A stretch of 64,000 nt of DNA from an uncultured Opitutia bacterium (GCA_903862955.1 CAIPAH010000023.1:62001-126000), one strand, 5' to 3'; shown: positions 41,196 to 51,020, counted from the first letter of the stretch. Translations and numbers: made by a program. The notes: generated by a model from the letters alone, not told the origin.

Positions 41196-43261
41196 ATCGG
41201 CCCCCGTCCCGTCCCATGACTGACCTCGCCACCTCGGTCCGACTGCGCTGGATGGTTTTCCTCGCCGCGATGCTGGTCGCGATTGGCTGGTCGCTGGCGA
41301 CGGACCACGTGTGGGAGGATTTCTACATCACGTTCCGCTCGAGCAAGAACCTGGTGGCGGGTCACGGCCTGGTGTTCAACGTCGGCGACCGGTTGCACAC
41401 GTTCACCTCGCCGCTGGGCGTGCTGCTGCCGGCGGCGGCGAGCTGGGTGACGGGCGGGAAGTCGGACCTGGCGGCGATCTGGGTATTCCGGCTGTGGGGC
41501 GCGGCGGCGTTCGCGGGCGCGGCGGTGCTGCTGGCGGCGCTGGCGCGGCGGTTGGGCTACGCGGGCTTTGCCACGGCGGCACTGGTGGCGATCGTGGTGC
41601 TGGACCCGAAGAGCATCGATTTCTCGACGAACGGCATGGAGACGGGATTCCTGCTGCTGTTCATTGCCTACACACTCTGGGCGATGTTCGTCTGCCCTGG
41701 CCGGCGGTGGCTGCACCTCGGGCTGGCGTGGGGGGCGTTGATGTGGACGCGACCCGACAGCTTCCTGTACATCGGCCTGTTGGCGGCGCCGGCGTTCTTC
41801 TTCAACGACCCGGCGCGCAGCGGGCTGACGCGCAGTCAGTGGTTCAAGCTCTTCCTCCAGGCCGGGCTCGTCTGCACGCTGCTCTACCTGCCTTGGCTCA
41901 CGTGGTCGTGGTGGTATTACGGGACGCCGGTGCCGCACACGATCACGGCGAAGTCCGGCGACTACATGGCGGCGAAGTCGGCGTGGGGCGTGTTCAAGAC
42001 CTTCCTCGATTTTCCGGCGAACGTTTGGTACGGCGCGACCTCCCTCGAGGGGGCGTTCCTGCCGTCGTATTACCAGCTGGGCGGCTGGCCGGCCGGCGTG
42101 GTGACCGCGGTGCGGTGGGTCGCGCTGCTGGTGGCGTTTCAATGGGTGCTCCCGCTCTGGCGGCTGGAGGTGCGGGTCGCGTCCTTCGCCTTCTGCGGGA
42201 TGCACGTGTATCTGTCCTATTTCCCGTATTTTCCATTCCCCTGGTATCTCCCGGGCACCGCGCTGCTGGCGGCGGTGACGCTCGGCGGGATCATCGCGCA
42301 GCTGCTCGCCTGGGGCGCGTCCGGCGGTGCGTGGGGCCGCGGGCTGAGGCTGGTCGTGGTGGTGCTGGCCGTGGCCGGAATTGGCGCGGAGAGCTGGCTC
42401 ACGTGGCAGATGCGCCGCGAGATGGCGCTGGAGCAGATTTACAGTGCCACCGGCACGCGGCGGAAGGCGGGCGAGTGGCTGAAGGAGCACGCGCGCCCGG
42501 GCGACACGGTGTTCATGGAACCGCTCGGGCACATCGGGTATTTTTCGGGCCTGAAGACCTACGACTATCCCGGGCTGTCGTCGCGCGAGATGGTCGACGC
42601 CATCCACGCGCTCGGCATCGACAGCGGCTACCTCGCGGAATTCCTCTGCCCGGACTGGCTGGTGCTGCGCCCGCACGAGCAGCCCAAGATGCACGCGTCC
42701 GTCTATCGCCTGTTCGGCGAAGGGCACACCTACCAGCTGGCCCACGAGATCAACAACCTGCCGGCGGTGCAGCAGCTCGACGTCTATGGGCGGAAATACA
42801 TCGAATTCGATTCCGACCTGCAGATCTACCAGCGACAGACTCCGCGGCGCTACCGCCTCGATCCCACAGTGCAGTCACCCTACGCGGGCCTCGGCCTGCC
42901 GGTGTTCGAGATGGAAGGCCGCCAGCTGTTCCAGGTGCACGCCGCGGGGATCATGAGCTTCCGCGTGCCGGCGAAGCTGAAACATTTCCGCATCGGCTAC
43001 GCGATGCCGGAGGGCACCTACCGCGGGCCGACAGTGACGGACGGCGTGAAGTTCGTCGTGATCTGGATGGAAGGCCGCAAGTCTCAGCGGTGGCTGGACC
43101 GCACGCTTGACCCGGTGGCGCACCCGGCCGACCGCGGCATCCAATATTTTGACGCCGACCTGCCGCCGCATGGCGACGGGGCCACGCTGATCCTGATGAC
43201 CTTGCCGGGCGCGACTGACGCGATGGACTGGAGCTGCTGGGGACTGCCGGAAGTGCGCTGA
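41192..43261 (+). CDS. GT-C-like polytopic membrane protein (duplicate copy 2)
   Basis: 689 aa; ATG 41192 overlaps the stop of copy 1. The N-terminal half is nearly the same as copy 1 over long stretches ([57 protein letters not shown]). The start of the soluble part is also conserved ([20 protein letters not shown]). The final ~150 residues diverge strongly, so the copies may share a donor but differ in acceptor. The motif order is the same and no decay is visible. It ends 12 nt before the convergent membrane-protein gene, in a shared stem-loop. Confidence 0.85.
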   Translation: MNRPPSRPMTDLATSVRLRWMVFLAAMLVAIGWSLATDHVWEDFYITFRSSKNLVAGHGLVFNVGDRLHTFTSPLGVLLPAAASWVTGGKSDLAAIWVFRLWGAAAFAGAAVLLAALARRLGYAGFATAALVAIVVLDPKSIDFSTNGMETGFLLLFIAYTLWAMFVCPGRRWLHLGLAWGALMWTRPDSFLYIGLLAAPAFFFNDPARSGLTRSQWFKLFLQAGLVCTLLYLPWLTWSWWYYGTPVPHTITAKSGDYMAAKSAWGVFKTFLDFPANVWYGATSLEGAFLPSYYQLGGWPAGVVTAVRWVALLVAFQWVLPLWRLEVRVASFAFCGMHVYLSYFPYFPFPWYLPGTALLAAVTLGGIIAQLLAWGASGGAWGRGLRLVVVVLAVAGIGAESWLTWQMRREMALEQIYSATGTRRKAGEWLKEHARPGDTVFMEPLGHIGYFSGLKTYDYPGLSSREMVDAIHALGIDSGYLAEFLCPDWLVLRPHEQPKMHASVYRLFGEGHTYQLAHEINNLPAVQQLDVYGRKYIEFDSDLQIYQRQTPRRYRLDPTVQSPYAGLGLPVFEMEGRQLFQVHAAGIMSFRVPAKLKHFRIGYAMPEGTYRGPTVTDGVKFVVIWMEGRKSQRWLDRTLDPVAHPADRGIQYFDADLPPHGDGATLILMTLPGATDAMDWSCWGLPEVR

Positions 43262-43277
43262 CGGCGCCTTCGGTCAG
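43258..43277. terminator. Bidirectional stem-loop built on both stop codons
   Basis: CTGAC (43258-43262) and GTCAG (43273-43277) form a 5-bp stem around a 10-nt GC-rich loop. Each arm contains the TGA of one convergent gene. This is the third case in the window with the same 12-nt gap and C-TGA / TCA-G arms. Confidence 0.4.
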
Positions 43278-45034
43278 GTGACCGCGGCAAGCTGTGCGCG
43301 TGGCCACCATGCCTCGACCGCGTCCCACAGCGCCGCGATTACGAAGATCAGCAGCAACGGATAAATCGGCGCGAAGGTTGAAACGGCGATGACGTTGAAG
43401 GACGTGACCTGCACCAGCGCATTGATGACGAGGTAGGCAAAGACGCCGCCCCACGCGGCGACGGCGAGGACGAAGGGAAACGTCAGCGTGCGACGCCAGA
43501 TGCATTGGACCAGCCGGACCAGGGCGATCAACTGCGCCGCGTAAAACAGCCACGTCAGCCAGGGCCGGAGGTCGTCCCCGATGACTTGGAGCATGCTGAA
43601 TTTCATCCGGTCGAGCGATTGCTGGTTGCGCAGTTCCAGCACAGGCGCCCGCTCGGAGGAGGAGACATTGTCGCGCGTCAGATCGTGGAAGAGCAGCAGC
43701 TCGTCTCCGTCACCGATACTGAGGGGCGTGTAGACACTGAAGGAGCGGAAATTCACCACGAATTCTGCAAACGACCAGGTCATCCCAGCCACCGCGCCGG
43801 CCTCCCCGGATTTCCAACGCGGCAGGAAGCCGCTGCGGTGCGGATAGGCGGGCAGGCGGCCTTGGTCGCAGGCCTGGTTGATTTCCGCCGCCATCTGCCG
43901 GTAGAACGCGAGTGCCTCCCGGGCGCTGTGGCAGTAGCCCGCAGCGGCCACGGCGTCACGGAGGGCCCACATCATCCAGCCGCCGCCGATCTGCCGCTCC
44001 TCGGCCGGCAGGTGCGTCATGACGGACGATCCGCCCGCCCAGTCCTTGCCGATGTCGCCCTCGAGGTAGGGCTGGAGTTTGGCGAAAGTCGGGCTCACGG
44101 CATACATCGCTTCGCGCGCCTGGCGCGTGACGGGCACATAGTCCAGGTCGGGACCAATCTTCACCCGTGTCATGGCGCCGTAGGCGTCCTTGAAGTCCTT
44201 GGCGTGAAACTCGACCGTGCCGAACCAGCCGTAATGCCGGTGGTTTTGCCACGAGACCAAGAGGAGTGGCAGCGCAGCACAGAATGCGGCATGGCCCAGG
44301 GAATGTAGCAGGATGAAGCCCTGCGAACGCGCCAGGCGGAAAGCCCAGAACAAGGCTGCACCGGCCAGCAGGGCCACACTCGGGACCAGCCAAACACTTT
44401 CCTCGCGGGTGAGCCAGAAGCAGCCAACCGACAGGCCTAGTGCAATCGCCCACGGCAGCTGGCGGCGCACGGTCTCGGCTCGTCGAAAATAGAGCGCAAC
44501 CAATCCCGCGATGATGGCCACGCCGAGCGGCGTGTAGATTTGCTGGCGGATGATGCGGCCCATCGTGGGCGCCTCGTAGGACATCGGGTTCCACAGCAGC
44601 AGCGAATAGATCGCCAGCCGCAGCGCGCCGGACGTGATCGCAGGACGACAGGCCCGGGTGAAAAGCGCGCAGGCGCCGGCATAGGCCAGTTGCACGCCCA
44701 GGCCCAGCGGGAGGCCGACCCAGTAGAGCAGCGCGATCCACATCGAGTAAAACGGGCCCTTGGCCAGCGTCATCTGGCTGTAGGCCCCGAGCCAGTCGCC
44801 GCGCACCAGCGACTCGGCCAGCTGCAGGAACAGGCGGTCGTCGTGCGCCGCACCGCCGATCGCGTAGACCGCCTGGCAGCGGGTCAGCCAGAGCTTGAGC
44901 ACAGTCAGGATCACTCCCGCCCAAAACCAGGATTGGGCAGCCCGCGAGGGCGGGGAATTCATCACGGGGGCGGGGCTCATGCGGCAGGCAGCATCGTCGC
45001 GTGAACCCGGCGGCGGATCAATCGTTTCATGCAT
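43274..45034 (-). CDS. Polytopic membrane protein of unknown function, GT-C-like
   Basis: 586 aa from ATG 45034, overlapping the GT2 stop by 8 nt; ATGs at 44980 and 44962 are alternative starts closer to the first span. The first external loop has GGAAHDDRLFLQLAESLVRG, an acidic H-D-D motif where GT-C enzymes hold their catalytic Asp, followed by KGPFYSMWIALLYW. About eight helices, then a ~220-residue soluble segment (from HAKDFKDAYGAMTR), then four more helices at the C-terminus. I recognise the H-D-D-x-L-F pattern from uncharacterised membrane proteins in glycan clusters but cannot name a function. Confidence 0.75.
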   Translation of the reverse strand: MHETIDPPPGSRDDAACRMSPAPVMNSPPSRAAQSWFWAGVILTVLKLWLTRCQAVYAIGGAAHDDRLFLQLAESLVRGDWLGAYSQMTLAKGPFYSMWIALLYWVGLPLGLGVQLAYAGACALFTRACRPAITSGALRLAIYSLLLWNPMSYEAPTMGRIIRQQIYTPLGVAIIAGLVALYFRRAETVRRQLPWAIALGLSVGCFWLTREESVWLVPSVALLAGAALFWAFRLARSQGFILLHSLGHAAFCAALPLLLVSWQNHRHYGWFGTVEFHAKDFKDAYGAMTRVKIGPDLDYVPVTRQAREAMYAVSPTFAKLQPYLEGDIGKDWAGGSSVMTHLPAEERQIGGGWMMWALRDAVAAAGYCHSAREALAFYRQMAAEINQACDQGRLPAYPHRSGFLPRWKSGEAGAVAGMTWSFAEFVVNFRSFSVYTPLSIGDGDELLLFHDLTRDNVSSSERAPVLELRNQQSLDRMKFSMLQVIGDDLRPWLTWLFYAAQLIALVRLVQCIWRRTLTFPFVLAVAAWGGVFAYLVINALVQVTSFNVIAVSTFAPIYPLLLIFVIAALWDAVEAWWPRAQLAAVT

Positions 45035-46202
45035 CGTCGCCGCGCGTGTCGAGCCGCAGCACGCCGAGGAAGAAACTGGTGAGGATCATCTGGCAGCCCA
45101 GCGCCAGGCAGAGCGTGCCTGGGATGACCCAGCGGAGCGTCTGCGCGGGCTGCAGGTTGCCGAAGCCCTGTGAACGCCAATACCACAGCGCGCCGACCCA
45201 GAGCAGCACTCCGCCGAGCAGCAGCGCGCCGCCGACGATGATTCCGGATTCGAGCGTGAGCTTGTCCAGCCACGACTCGAACTGGGCCGATTTCGGGCGG
45301 AGCCCGGCGCGGATGGTGAAGTATTTGCTGAGCGCGGCGAAGGACACCGCCTGAAACCCGATCAGCACGCCGCCCGCGGCAAACAGGAGCGTGTGGACAT
45401 CGAGGTAAACGTGGCCGATTCGGAGCGGACCCGGCAGCAGCGCTGCCCCCACGATCGTGCCCGCGCCCATCAGGAACAGCCCCGGATAGAAAAACAGCCA
45501 GCGCGGGCTGAACAGCAGCATGAACCGCAGGTGACGCCAGCCGTCACGCCAGGGACGCAGGTGCGGCGGACGGTCGCGGCGGTCGGGCCGCAGGGTCGTG
45601 GGCACCTCGGACACCTTCAGCCCGAGGACGACGGACTTGATGACCATCTCGGACGCAAACTCCATGCCCGTGGTCCGCAGGTTCATCCGCCGGTAGGCGT
45701 CCGCAGAGAACCCGCGCAAGCCGCAGTGAAAATCCCCCAACGAGGTCCGGAAAAACAGCCGCCCGATGAACGAAAGTACGGGGTTCCCGATGTAGCGGTT
45801 CTTCCACGGCATGGCGCCAGGTTGGACGCCGCCGCGAAAGCGGTTGCCCATCACCAAGTCGGCGCCGGCGCGCAGCTCGTTCACAAACCGCGACAAGTGG
45901 GAGAAGTCGTAGCTGCCGTCGGCGTCGCCCATCACAATGTAGCGGCCGCGGGCGGCCGCGATCCCGCCGCGCAAGGCGTGGCCGTAGCCTTTCTCCGCCA
46001 CGCTCACGACGCGCGCGCCGAGCCGGGTGGCGATGGTGACGGATTCGTCGGAACTGCCGTTGTCCGCGATGACGATTTCCCCGCTGAGCCCAGCCTGCGC
46101 GATCGCGGCCTGGGCCTCGCGAATGCAGTCACCCAGCGAGCGCGCCTCGTTCAGGCAGGGCATCACGAGGGTGAGTTCCGGGGAGGCGGGGACTTCGGCC
46201 AT
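45027..46202 (-). CDS. Membrane-anchored glycosyltransferase family 2 (polyprenyl-phosphate sugar synthase-like)
   Basis: 391 aa from ATG 46202 (MAEVPASPELTLVMPCLNEA). GT-A motifs: EIVIADNGSSDESV, EKGYGHALRGGIAAARG, the metal-binding IVMGDADGSYDF, VMGNRFRGG and CGLRGFSADAYRRM. After residue ~235 come four hydrophobic spans (for example WLFFYPGLFLMGAGTIVGA). The soluble part is typical of DPM/GtrB-like enzymes; the C-terminal helices suggest a membrane-bound form. It probably makes a lipid-linked sugar for the membrane proteins encoded on both sides. 63 nt separate it from the upstream gene. Confidence 0.9.
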   Translation of the reverse strand: MAEVPASPELTLVMPCLNEARSLGDCIREAQAAIAQAGLSGEIVIADNGSSDESVTIATRLGARVVSVAEKGYGHALRGGIAAARGRYIVMGDADGSYDFSHLSRFVNELRAGADLVMGNRFRGGVQPGAMPWKNRYIGNPVLSFIGRLFFRTSLGDFHCGLRGFSADAYRRMNLRTTGMEFASEMVIKSVVLGLKVSEVPTTLRPDRRDRPPHLRPWRDGWRHLRFMLLFSPRWLFFYPGLFLMGAGTIVGAALLPGPLRIGHVYLDVHTLLFAAGGVLIGFQAVSFAALSKYFTIRAGLRPKSAQFESWLDKLTLESGIIVGGALLLGGVLLWVGALWYWRSQGFGNLQPAQTLRWVIPGTLCLALGCQMILTSFFLGVLRLDTRGDDA

Positions 46203-46265
46203 GGCAGACAACTCAAGACGCCCGCGCCGGTGCGGCAATCCGCAAAACCATGGGCGGGACGCGGC

Positions 46266-48473
46266 TCACCACGCCCGCCTCCGCCGCCGGGCGGCGATGA
46301 AAGTCGCCAAGCCCAACACCGCCGATGCCGCCGCGGTCACGCCCAGTGCATTCTGGCCGAAGCGCGTGGGCTCGAGCGCCCGGTCGCGGCGATGGCTTTC
46401 CGCCACTTCCGGCCCGCTGGCGGCCTGCGGCGGGGCGGCGGCGACCCAGCCCTGGGCGTCGTCCCGGCCATCGTAGAAGATCACTCGCGCAATGCACCCC
46501 GGATACGCCTGGACGTCGACGGCCCAAAAATCGATGTCGGTGGGATTCGGGCCGAGGCAGGCGATCTCATCGAGCAGCGTGCCGTGGGCGTCCTCGACGC
46601 GCAGCCGCAGGCCATTGCCCGGGCTGACGGGAAAGCCGGCGAACGGGATCACGAGCCAGGGCGAGTGGATGGTGAAGGGCGTGCTCTCCGCGATGCCGAC
46701 GAAGCCGGGCCCGTCGATTTCCGTGCCGAAGAAATGATTGCGAAACTCGATCGGCCACAGGTCGGCGCCGCCGACGAGGTTGTCCTTGGGCAGCTTGGTG
46801 TCCGTGGTGATGTGGAAGGAAAAGTTCGACACGGTGCCGGGCGGTTCGAGGAGCGCGAGCCAGCGGCGTTCCGCGCTGAATTCCAAGGGATGCGGCCAGA
46901 GGAAGAGCAGGGCGGCTGAACCGAGCGCCACGGCGCCCAACACCGGCGCGAGCCACGGGTCGCGCACCTGCTCCAAGGCATCCGCCCCGGCAGCGGCGTT
47001 TCCCCGGCTCAGGAACAGGCCCAGCAGCAGCAACGCACCGCCGGTGAACGCGATCTGCGGCCAATGAGAGCGGATACCCGCCGCGGCGGCACTCACGCGA
47101 TCGCCGCGCACGGCAGCGTGGGCCGGCCGCAGGCTGGCTGGCAGCAAATCGGCAAGGCCGGGTTGGTCGAGGCTGTGCGCGACCGTTTCGGGATTGGGGT
47201 AGAGCACCGCGCGCACCACATCGGACGAAAGGCACTGGATGTCCTTGGTCGCGAGATACTGCCGGACCGCCTCGTGGCGCGTGTGGGCCCAAGTTTCGCT
47301 GTGAGCCTGGTAATATTCGGTGTGGCCGCGGGTGCTAATGCGGTTGAGTCCCCACGCGAGGGTGATCGCCCAGGCGACACCCAGCACCGCGAACAGCCAG
47401 CGCCGTGGGGCCGGCGCCGCCTGCAGCAGACGCCAGAGGGCCACGCCGTTGGCGAGCACACCGAGGGCGAGCAGGTCGCCGTAGCGGGAGACGAAGCCGA
47501 TGTAACCGCCGCCGCGCGCATAGGCGAAGGCCGCGGCTTGGGCCGCGCCCCACACGGCGAGGGCCACCGTGATGCAGTCGAAGTTTTCCGCGCGCGGTTG
47601 GCGGCGGATCTTCAGGGCGAGCAAGAGGGTCGGCAGACACAGCAGCAGGCAGGCTCCCGGCCATTCCGTGGGCCAGCCCAGCTGCATCAGGAAAGCGGCG
47701 AGAAATTCCCGGGGGGAGTGGGCGGTGAGGGCGAGCGTATGGGCGGGTGCCTGCTGGGCGCGGGCATAGATCACGAGCGCGATCCCGCCGGCTCCCAGCA
47801 GGGCCGCGCTGAGCCAGCGCCGGCGTCCCGGGGCCGAGGTCCAGAGCACCGTCAGCAAGACCACGACCGGCGCTGCTCCCATGCTGCCGTAGGTGAAAAA
47901 GGCCGCGAGCCCCGCGGCCTGCGCCAGCCACCAGCGGGCGGTTCCCGGGGGACACGAGAAGGAACCACGGATGTACAGGAAGACCAGGAGCAGCGCCAGG
48001 GGCGTGTGCGATTGGAAGCCCCACGTGCTGTTTTCCCAGCTGAACGGCAGCCCGCTGAGCGTCACCAGCAGCAAGGTCAGGACCAGCGCCGGCCACAGCG
48101 GCAAATTGCGCCGGAGCCACAGGGCAACCGTGCCGGCGAACACGCCGTGGAGCGCGGCATTGAAGGTCGCCTGCAGCTGGGGATCCCAGCGACCCAGCAG
48201 CGAGGCCTGAAGCCATGCGATCAGCCGCGTCCAGAGCGGCACATGCTCATTGTGCGGCGCGAGGAAATCCTGCCAGCGGAGCTTGCCTTGCAGCCAAGGC
48301 ACGAGGATTTGCCGGGCTTCGGCGTCCCATTGGTCGAGGATGGGCGTGTCGCTCGAAAACAGGTGAATCTCCCGCAGCCGGAAGGCGAAGACCAGGCTGG
48401 CGACGCCGGTGAACCACAGCCAGCGGCCGGCCGTTCCGGCGAAGGCAGGGGACAGAGGCGGGGCCGGCTTCAT
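46266..48473 (-). CDS. Large polytopic membrane protein, GT-C-like
   Basis: 735 aa, ATG 48473. After the first span the external loop reads SSDTPILDQWDAEARQILVP and then FLAPHNEHVPLWTRLIAW; the W-D-x-E and HNEH motifs mark a family of uncharacterised membrane proteins with GT-C topology. About 11 helices extend to residue ~540. The soluble tail (~545-710) looks beta-rich (FHITTDTKLPKDN, and VARVIFYDGRDDAQGW-like end), followed by one last span and an Arg-rich end. Substrate and reaction are unknown. The gene upstream is 12 nt away on the same strand, so they share a transcript. Confidence 0.75.
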   Translation of the reverse strand: MKPAPPLSPAFAGTAGRWLWFTGVASLVFAFRLREIHLFSSDTPILDQWDAEARQILVPWLQGKLRWQDFLAPHNEHVPLWTRLIAWLQASLLGRWDPQLQATFNAALHGVFAGTVALWLRRNLPLWPALVLTLLLVTLSGLPFSWENSTWGFQSHTPLALLLVFLYIRGSFSCPPGTARWWLAQAAGLAAFFTYGSMGAAPVVVLLTVLWTSAPGRRRWLSAALLGAGGIALVIYARAQQAPAHTLALTAHSPREFLAAFLMQLGWPTEWPGACLLLCLPTLLLALKIRRQPRAENFDCITVALAVWGAAQAAAFAYARGGGYIGFVSRYGDLLALGVLANGVALWRLLQAAPAPRRWLFAVLGVAWAITLAWGLNRISTRGHTEYYQAHSETWAHTRHEAVRQYLATKDIQCLSSDVVRAVLYPNPETVAHSLDQPGLADLLPASLRPAHAAVRGDRVSAAAAGIRSHWPQIAFTGGALLLLGLFLSRGNAAAGADALEQVRDPWLAPVLGAVALGSAALLFLWPHPLEFSAERRWLALLEPPGTVSNFSFHITTDTKLPKDNLVGGADLWPIEFRNHFFGTEIDGPGFVGIAESTPFTIHSPWLVIPFAGFPVSPGNGLRLRVEDAHGTLLDEIACLGPNPTDIDFWAVDVQAYPGCIARVIFYDGRDDAQGWVAAAPPQAASGPEVAESHRRDRALEPTRFGQNALGVTAAASAVLGLATFIAARRRRRAW

Positions 48474-48485
48474 GGCAGGGCCCGC

Positions 48486-50849
48486 TTATTTGATCTCGAT
48501 GTCCGTCCAGCCGGTCCAGTCCCAGGAGAAGTCATTATACGGGCCGGGCTTGACCTGCAGGTAGATGTGCCCGCCGACGAGATGATTCAGCTTCGCCTCG
48601 AAAGTCTGGAGACCGGTGTCGTTGATGTTGTTGAGCGGGTCGAGGAACCGGTCAAAGAGCTCGACGCGCGTCGTGCCGTCGGACCAGTACACCACGAACT
48701 CGGCCCCGTTGGTGCGTCCGCCGTTCGTGTAGGCACCGGGCATGAAGCCATACTTGCCGCGGATCACCGTGGTGCCCTTGGGATTCTCGAAGGTCATGAG
48801 GCTGGGCGCGTGCATGATGGCGACGTCGCGGCCGTTGATTTGAACCTCGGAGAACGGGTTCTGCGCCTCGTAGGTGAGCGGGGCGGTGCAGAACATGTGG
48901 AACATGTGGCTCAGGATGCTGGCAAAATACTGGCTGCCGGAAGAAGGAGTCGGGAGTTCGGACAGCTCGTAGCTCACGGTGTCGGCGAAAAACTTCCGGT
49001 CCTGCGGGGCAACCTCCAGGCACACGCTCTCGACCTGGCGCCTGGACCGGTTGTCCGCGAACTCCATGTAGCTGGCGGGGTCGTCGCAGAAGGGGTTGAT
49101 GATGAAACCGGTCCGACCCATGGGCAGGGGCACGAGGAATTTGCGGGTGTTGCCGTTGGTGCCCTTGATGTTCAGCCACACTTGGGGCGGCTTGTAGAGG
49201 AAGCTGCGCAGGCTGCCGAGGAGGGAGGTCCGGAAGTCGAGCTTGAGCCACAACGGGTGGCTGTTCCACGCCTTCAACTCGAAGGGCCGGTCGAACGGCA
49301 TGGTCTCGGCGTGGACCAGCTTCGGCTCGAACGCCTTGGCGTCAAAGCTCCCGGGCTTCTTCTTCCAGATGAGGAAGCCCTTTTCCGTCCGGACGAACTC
49401 GTAGCGGTAGGCCAGGAGGCGCAGCGCCATGGAGTCGTCCATCGTCGGCAGGCGGTTATCGATGGTTTGGATTTTGAGCAGGATGTATTCGGGCGCGCTC
49501 TCCGAGGCGTAGAAATCGTAGTTCAGCTGCGCGAGCAGCGGCATGAAGGTCGAGTAGCTTTGGATGACCGGGCGCGGGTGGTAGTTCAGCCGGTTCAGGA
49601 TCGCGACGTTCTGGTCCACGCCCATGACGTCCACGGTCGCCTGGCCCACCTGCTCACGGGTCTGGTAGAGGTCCGCGATCTTGCGCTCGTCATTCAGGGC
49701 ATCGCGGTAGTGCTGCCGGGTGGCTTTCCAATCAATGACCGAAGCGATGTTGTTCCAGATCTGCTCCTCCATCCGGCCCAATGATCCGCGAACGACGCCC
49801 GTGAGGGCGTCCTCGATGGCCCACACGCTCAGCACGATGAGGCCGAGGAACACCCAGCGGTGCAGCCGGCGGAAGCGGTCGGGGTCGTCCAGCAGGGCGG
49901 GATACGCCGTCAGGGGCAGCAGGGCGCAGAAGAAGAAGCCGATCATGTGCCCGTCGGCGCGCACAAAGCCGTGCCGCCAATTGAGGTAAATGAATGCACC
50001 CAAAACCAGCACGTTGGCCACGGCCCGGGGTTTGTCGGGGTTGAGCTTCAGGTGCGCCAACGCATACGCGATCATGGCCAGCAGGACGACGATGCCTTTC
50101 CACAGGGGCCCAAGGGGGGACGGGAAGCCCATGGCCCACTGGTAGCCCTGGCTGATGGCCCACGAGCCTTGGAAATACGCGGGCAGATTGCGCAATTCCT
50201 GGCCGCACAGCAGCCAGATCAAAAGATACGCGGTGACGAAGCCCGCGGTCAGCAGGATCGTTTCGCGCCACTGCCTGCGCCAGAGGCGGTAGCCGCTGCC
50301 CACGCAGACGATGAGCATGGCCAGCATGCAGTCGGTGAACTTGATCTGCGAGTAGAGGGCCAGGACGGCGGCAATCAGGACGGTGCTGAGATCCCAGCGG
50401 TCACCCCGGTGCCGGAGCAGTTCGAAGCCCAGCATCGCAATCACGAGCATGTGGAGCGCGTCCGCATAAGAGATCCCGAAGAGGAGGAAGAACGCGAAGA
50501 AAAGGAACCGGTTCGTGCCCGACAGCCGCTGCCCCTGCAGGAAGATCACCACGGCGGAAATGACGGCCAGCGTGATCTGTCCCGCGATCAGGCTCCAAAA
50601 CAAGAGCCCCGAGAACGTGTTGCTCATCACGAACCCCAGCGGGCCGTAGGTGAACACGACGTCGCGCCCGAACTGCATCCCGTGGTCGTACATGTACCCG
50701 AGCGCGATGCGCCAGGACGGATCGAGACCGGAGCCCGGCATCAGCGGGAAGGTGAAAATCCCCACCATCAGGGCTAGGAACAGCACGCTCCACCCCAGCG
50801 CGCGTGACACGCGGGCCGGCACTATGGGTGCGAGTGGAGTTTGAGACAT
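48486..50849 (-). CDS. Large polytopic membrane protein of unknown function
   Basis: 787 aa, ATG 50849. The N-terminal half has about ten hydrophobic helices (residues ~18-350). The first external loop is GSGLDPSWRIALGYMYDHG, then FGRDVVFTYGPLGFVMSN, a recognisable but unnamed motif. The C-terminal ~400 residues are soluble and likely face the periplasm; they include YLLAYRYEF-type beta segments and end FSWDWTGWTDIEIK. No catalytic motif can be assigned. It is the first gene of the - strand run that includes the next membrane protein and a GT2, and begins 171 nt after the terminator of the large GT array. Confidence 0.72.
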   Translation of the reverse strand: MSQTPLAPIVPARVSRALGWSVLFLALMVGIFTFPLMPGSGLDPSWRIALGYMYDHGMQFGRDVVFTYGPLGFVMSNTFSGLLFWSLIAGQITLAVISAVVIFLQGQRLSGTNRFLFFAFFLLFGISYADALHMLVIAMLGFELLRHRGDRWDLSTVLIAAVLALYSQIKFTDCMLAMLIVCVGSGYRLWRRQWRETILLTAGFVTAYLLIWLLCGQELRNLPAYFQGSWAISQGYQWAMGFPSPLGPLWKGIVVLLAMIAYALAHLKLNPDKPRAVANVLVLGAFIYLNWRHGFVRADGHMIGFFFCALLPLTAYPALLDDPDRFRRLHRWVFLGLIVLSVWAIEDALTGVVRGSLGRMEEQIWNNIASVIDWKATRQHYRDALNDERKIADLYQTREQVGQATVDVMGVDQNVAILNRLNYHPRPVIQSYSTFMPLLAQLNYDFYASESAPEYILLKIQTIDNRLPTMDDSMALRLLAYRYEFVRTEKGFLIWKKKPGSFDAKAFEPKLVHAETMPFDRPFELKAWNSHPLWLKLDFRTSLLGSLRSFLYKPPQVWLNIKGTNGNTRKFLVPLPMGRTGFIINPFCDDPASYMEFADNRSRRQVESVCLEVAPQDRKFFADTVSYELSELPTPSSGSQYFASILSHMFHMFCTAPLTYEAQNPFSEVQINGRDVAIMHAPSLMTFENPKGTTVIRGKYGFMPGAYTNGGRTNGAEFVVYWSDGTTRVELFDRFLDPLNNINDTGLQTFEAKLNHLVGGHIYLQVKPGPYNDFSWDWTGWTDIEIK

Positions 50850-50992
50850 AAAGTGATGATTGGCGGAAGAATAACTAATCGTCTAGAGAGAATTTTCCGG
50901 AGAACACGCCCGCCGGTCGATGGCTGGGAAACATCCGTCCCGAAGCCCAACAGGCGAGAGGGATGCCAATGATGACAGACGTCGATGGAAAA

Positions 50993-51009
50993 CCCGCTAT
51001 TCAAGCGGG
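50993..51009 (-). terminator. Rho-independent terminator of the large GT array
   Basis: On the - strand CCCGCT-TGAAT-AGCGGG forms a 6-bp GC-rich stem with a 5-nt loop, immediately followed by TTTT, 11 nt past the stop of the gene ending at 51021. It separates the four-gene array from the membrane-protein operon starting at 50849. The remaining ~140 bases of the gap hold no other clear signal. Confidence 0.65.
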
Positions 51010-51020
51010 ATTTAGGAAGC

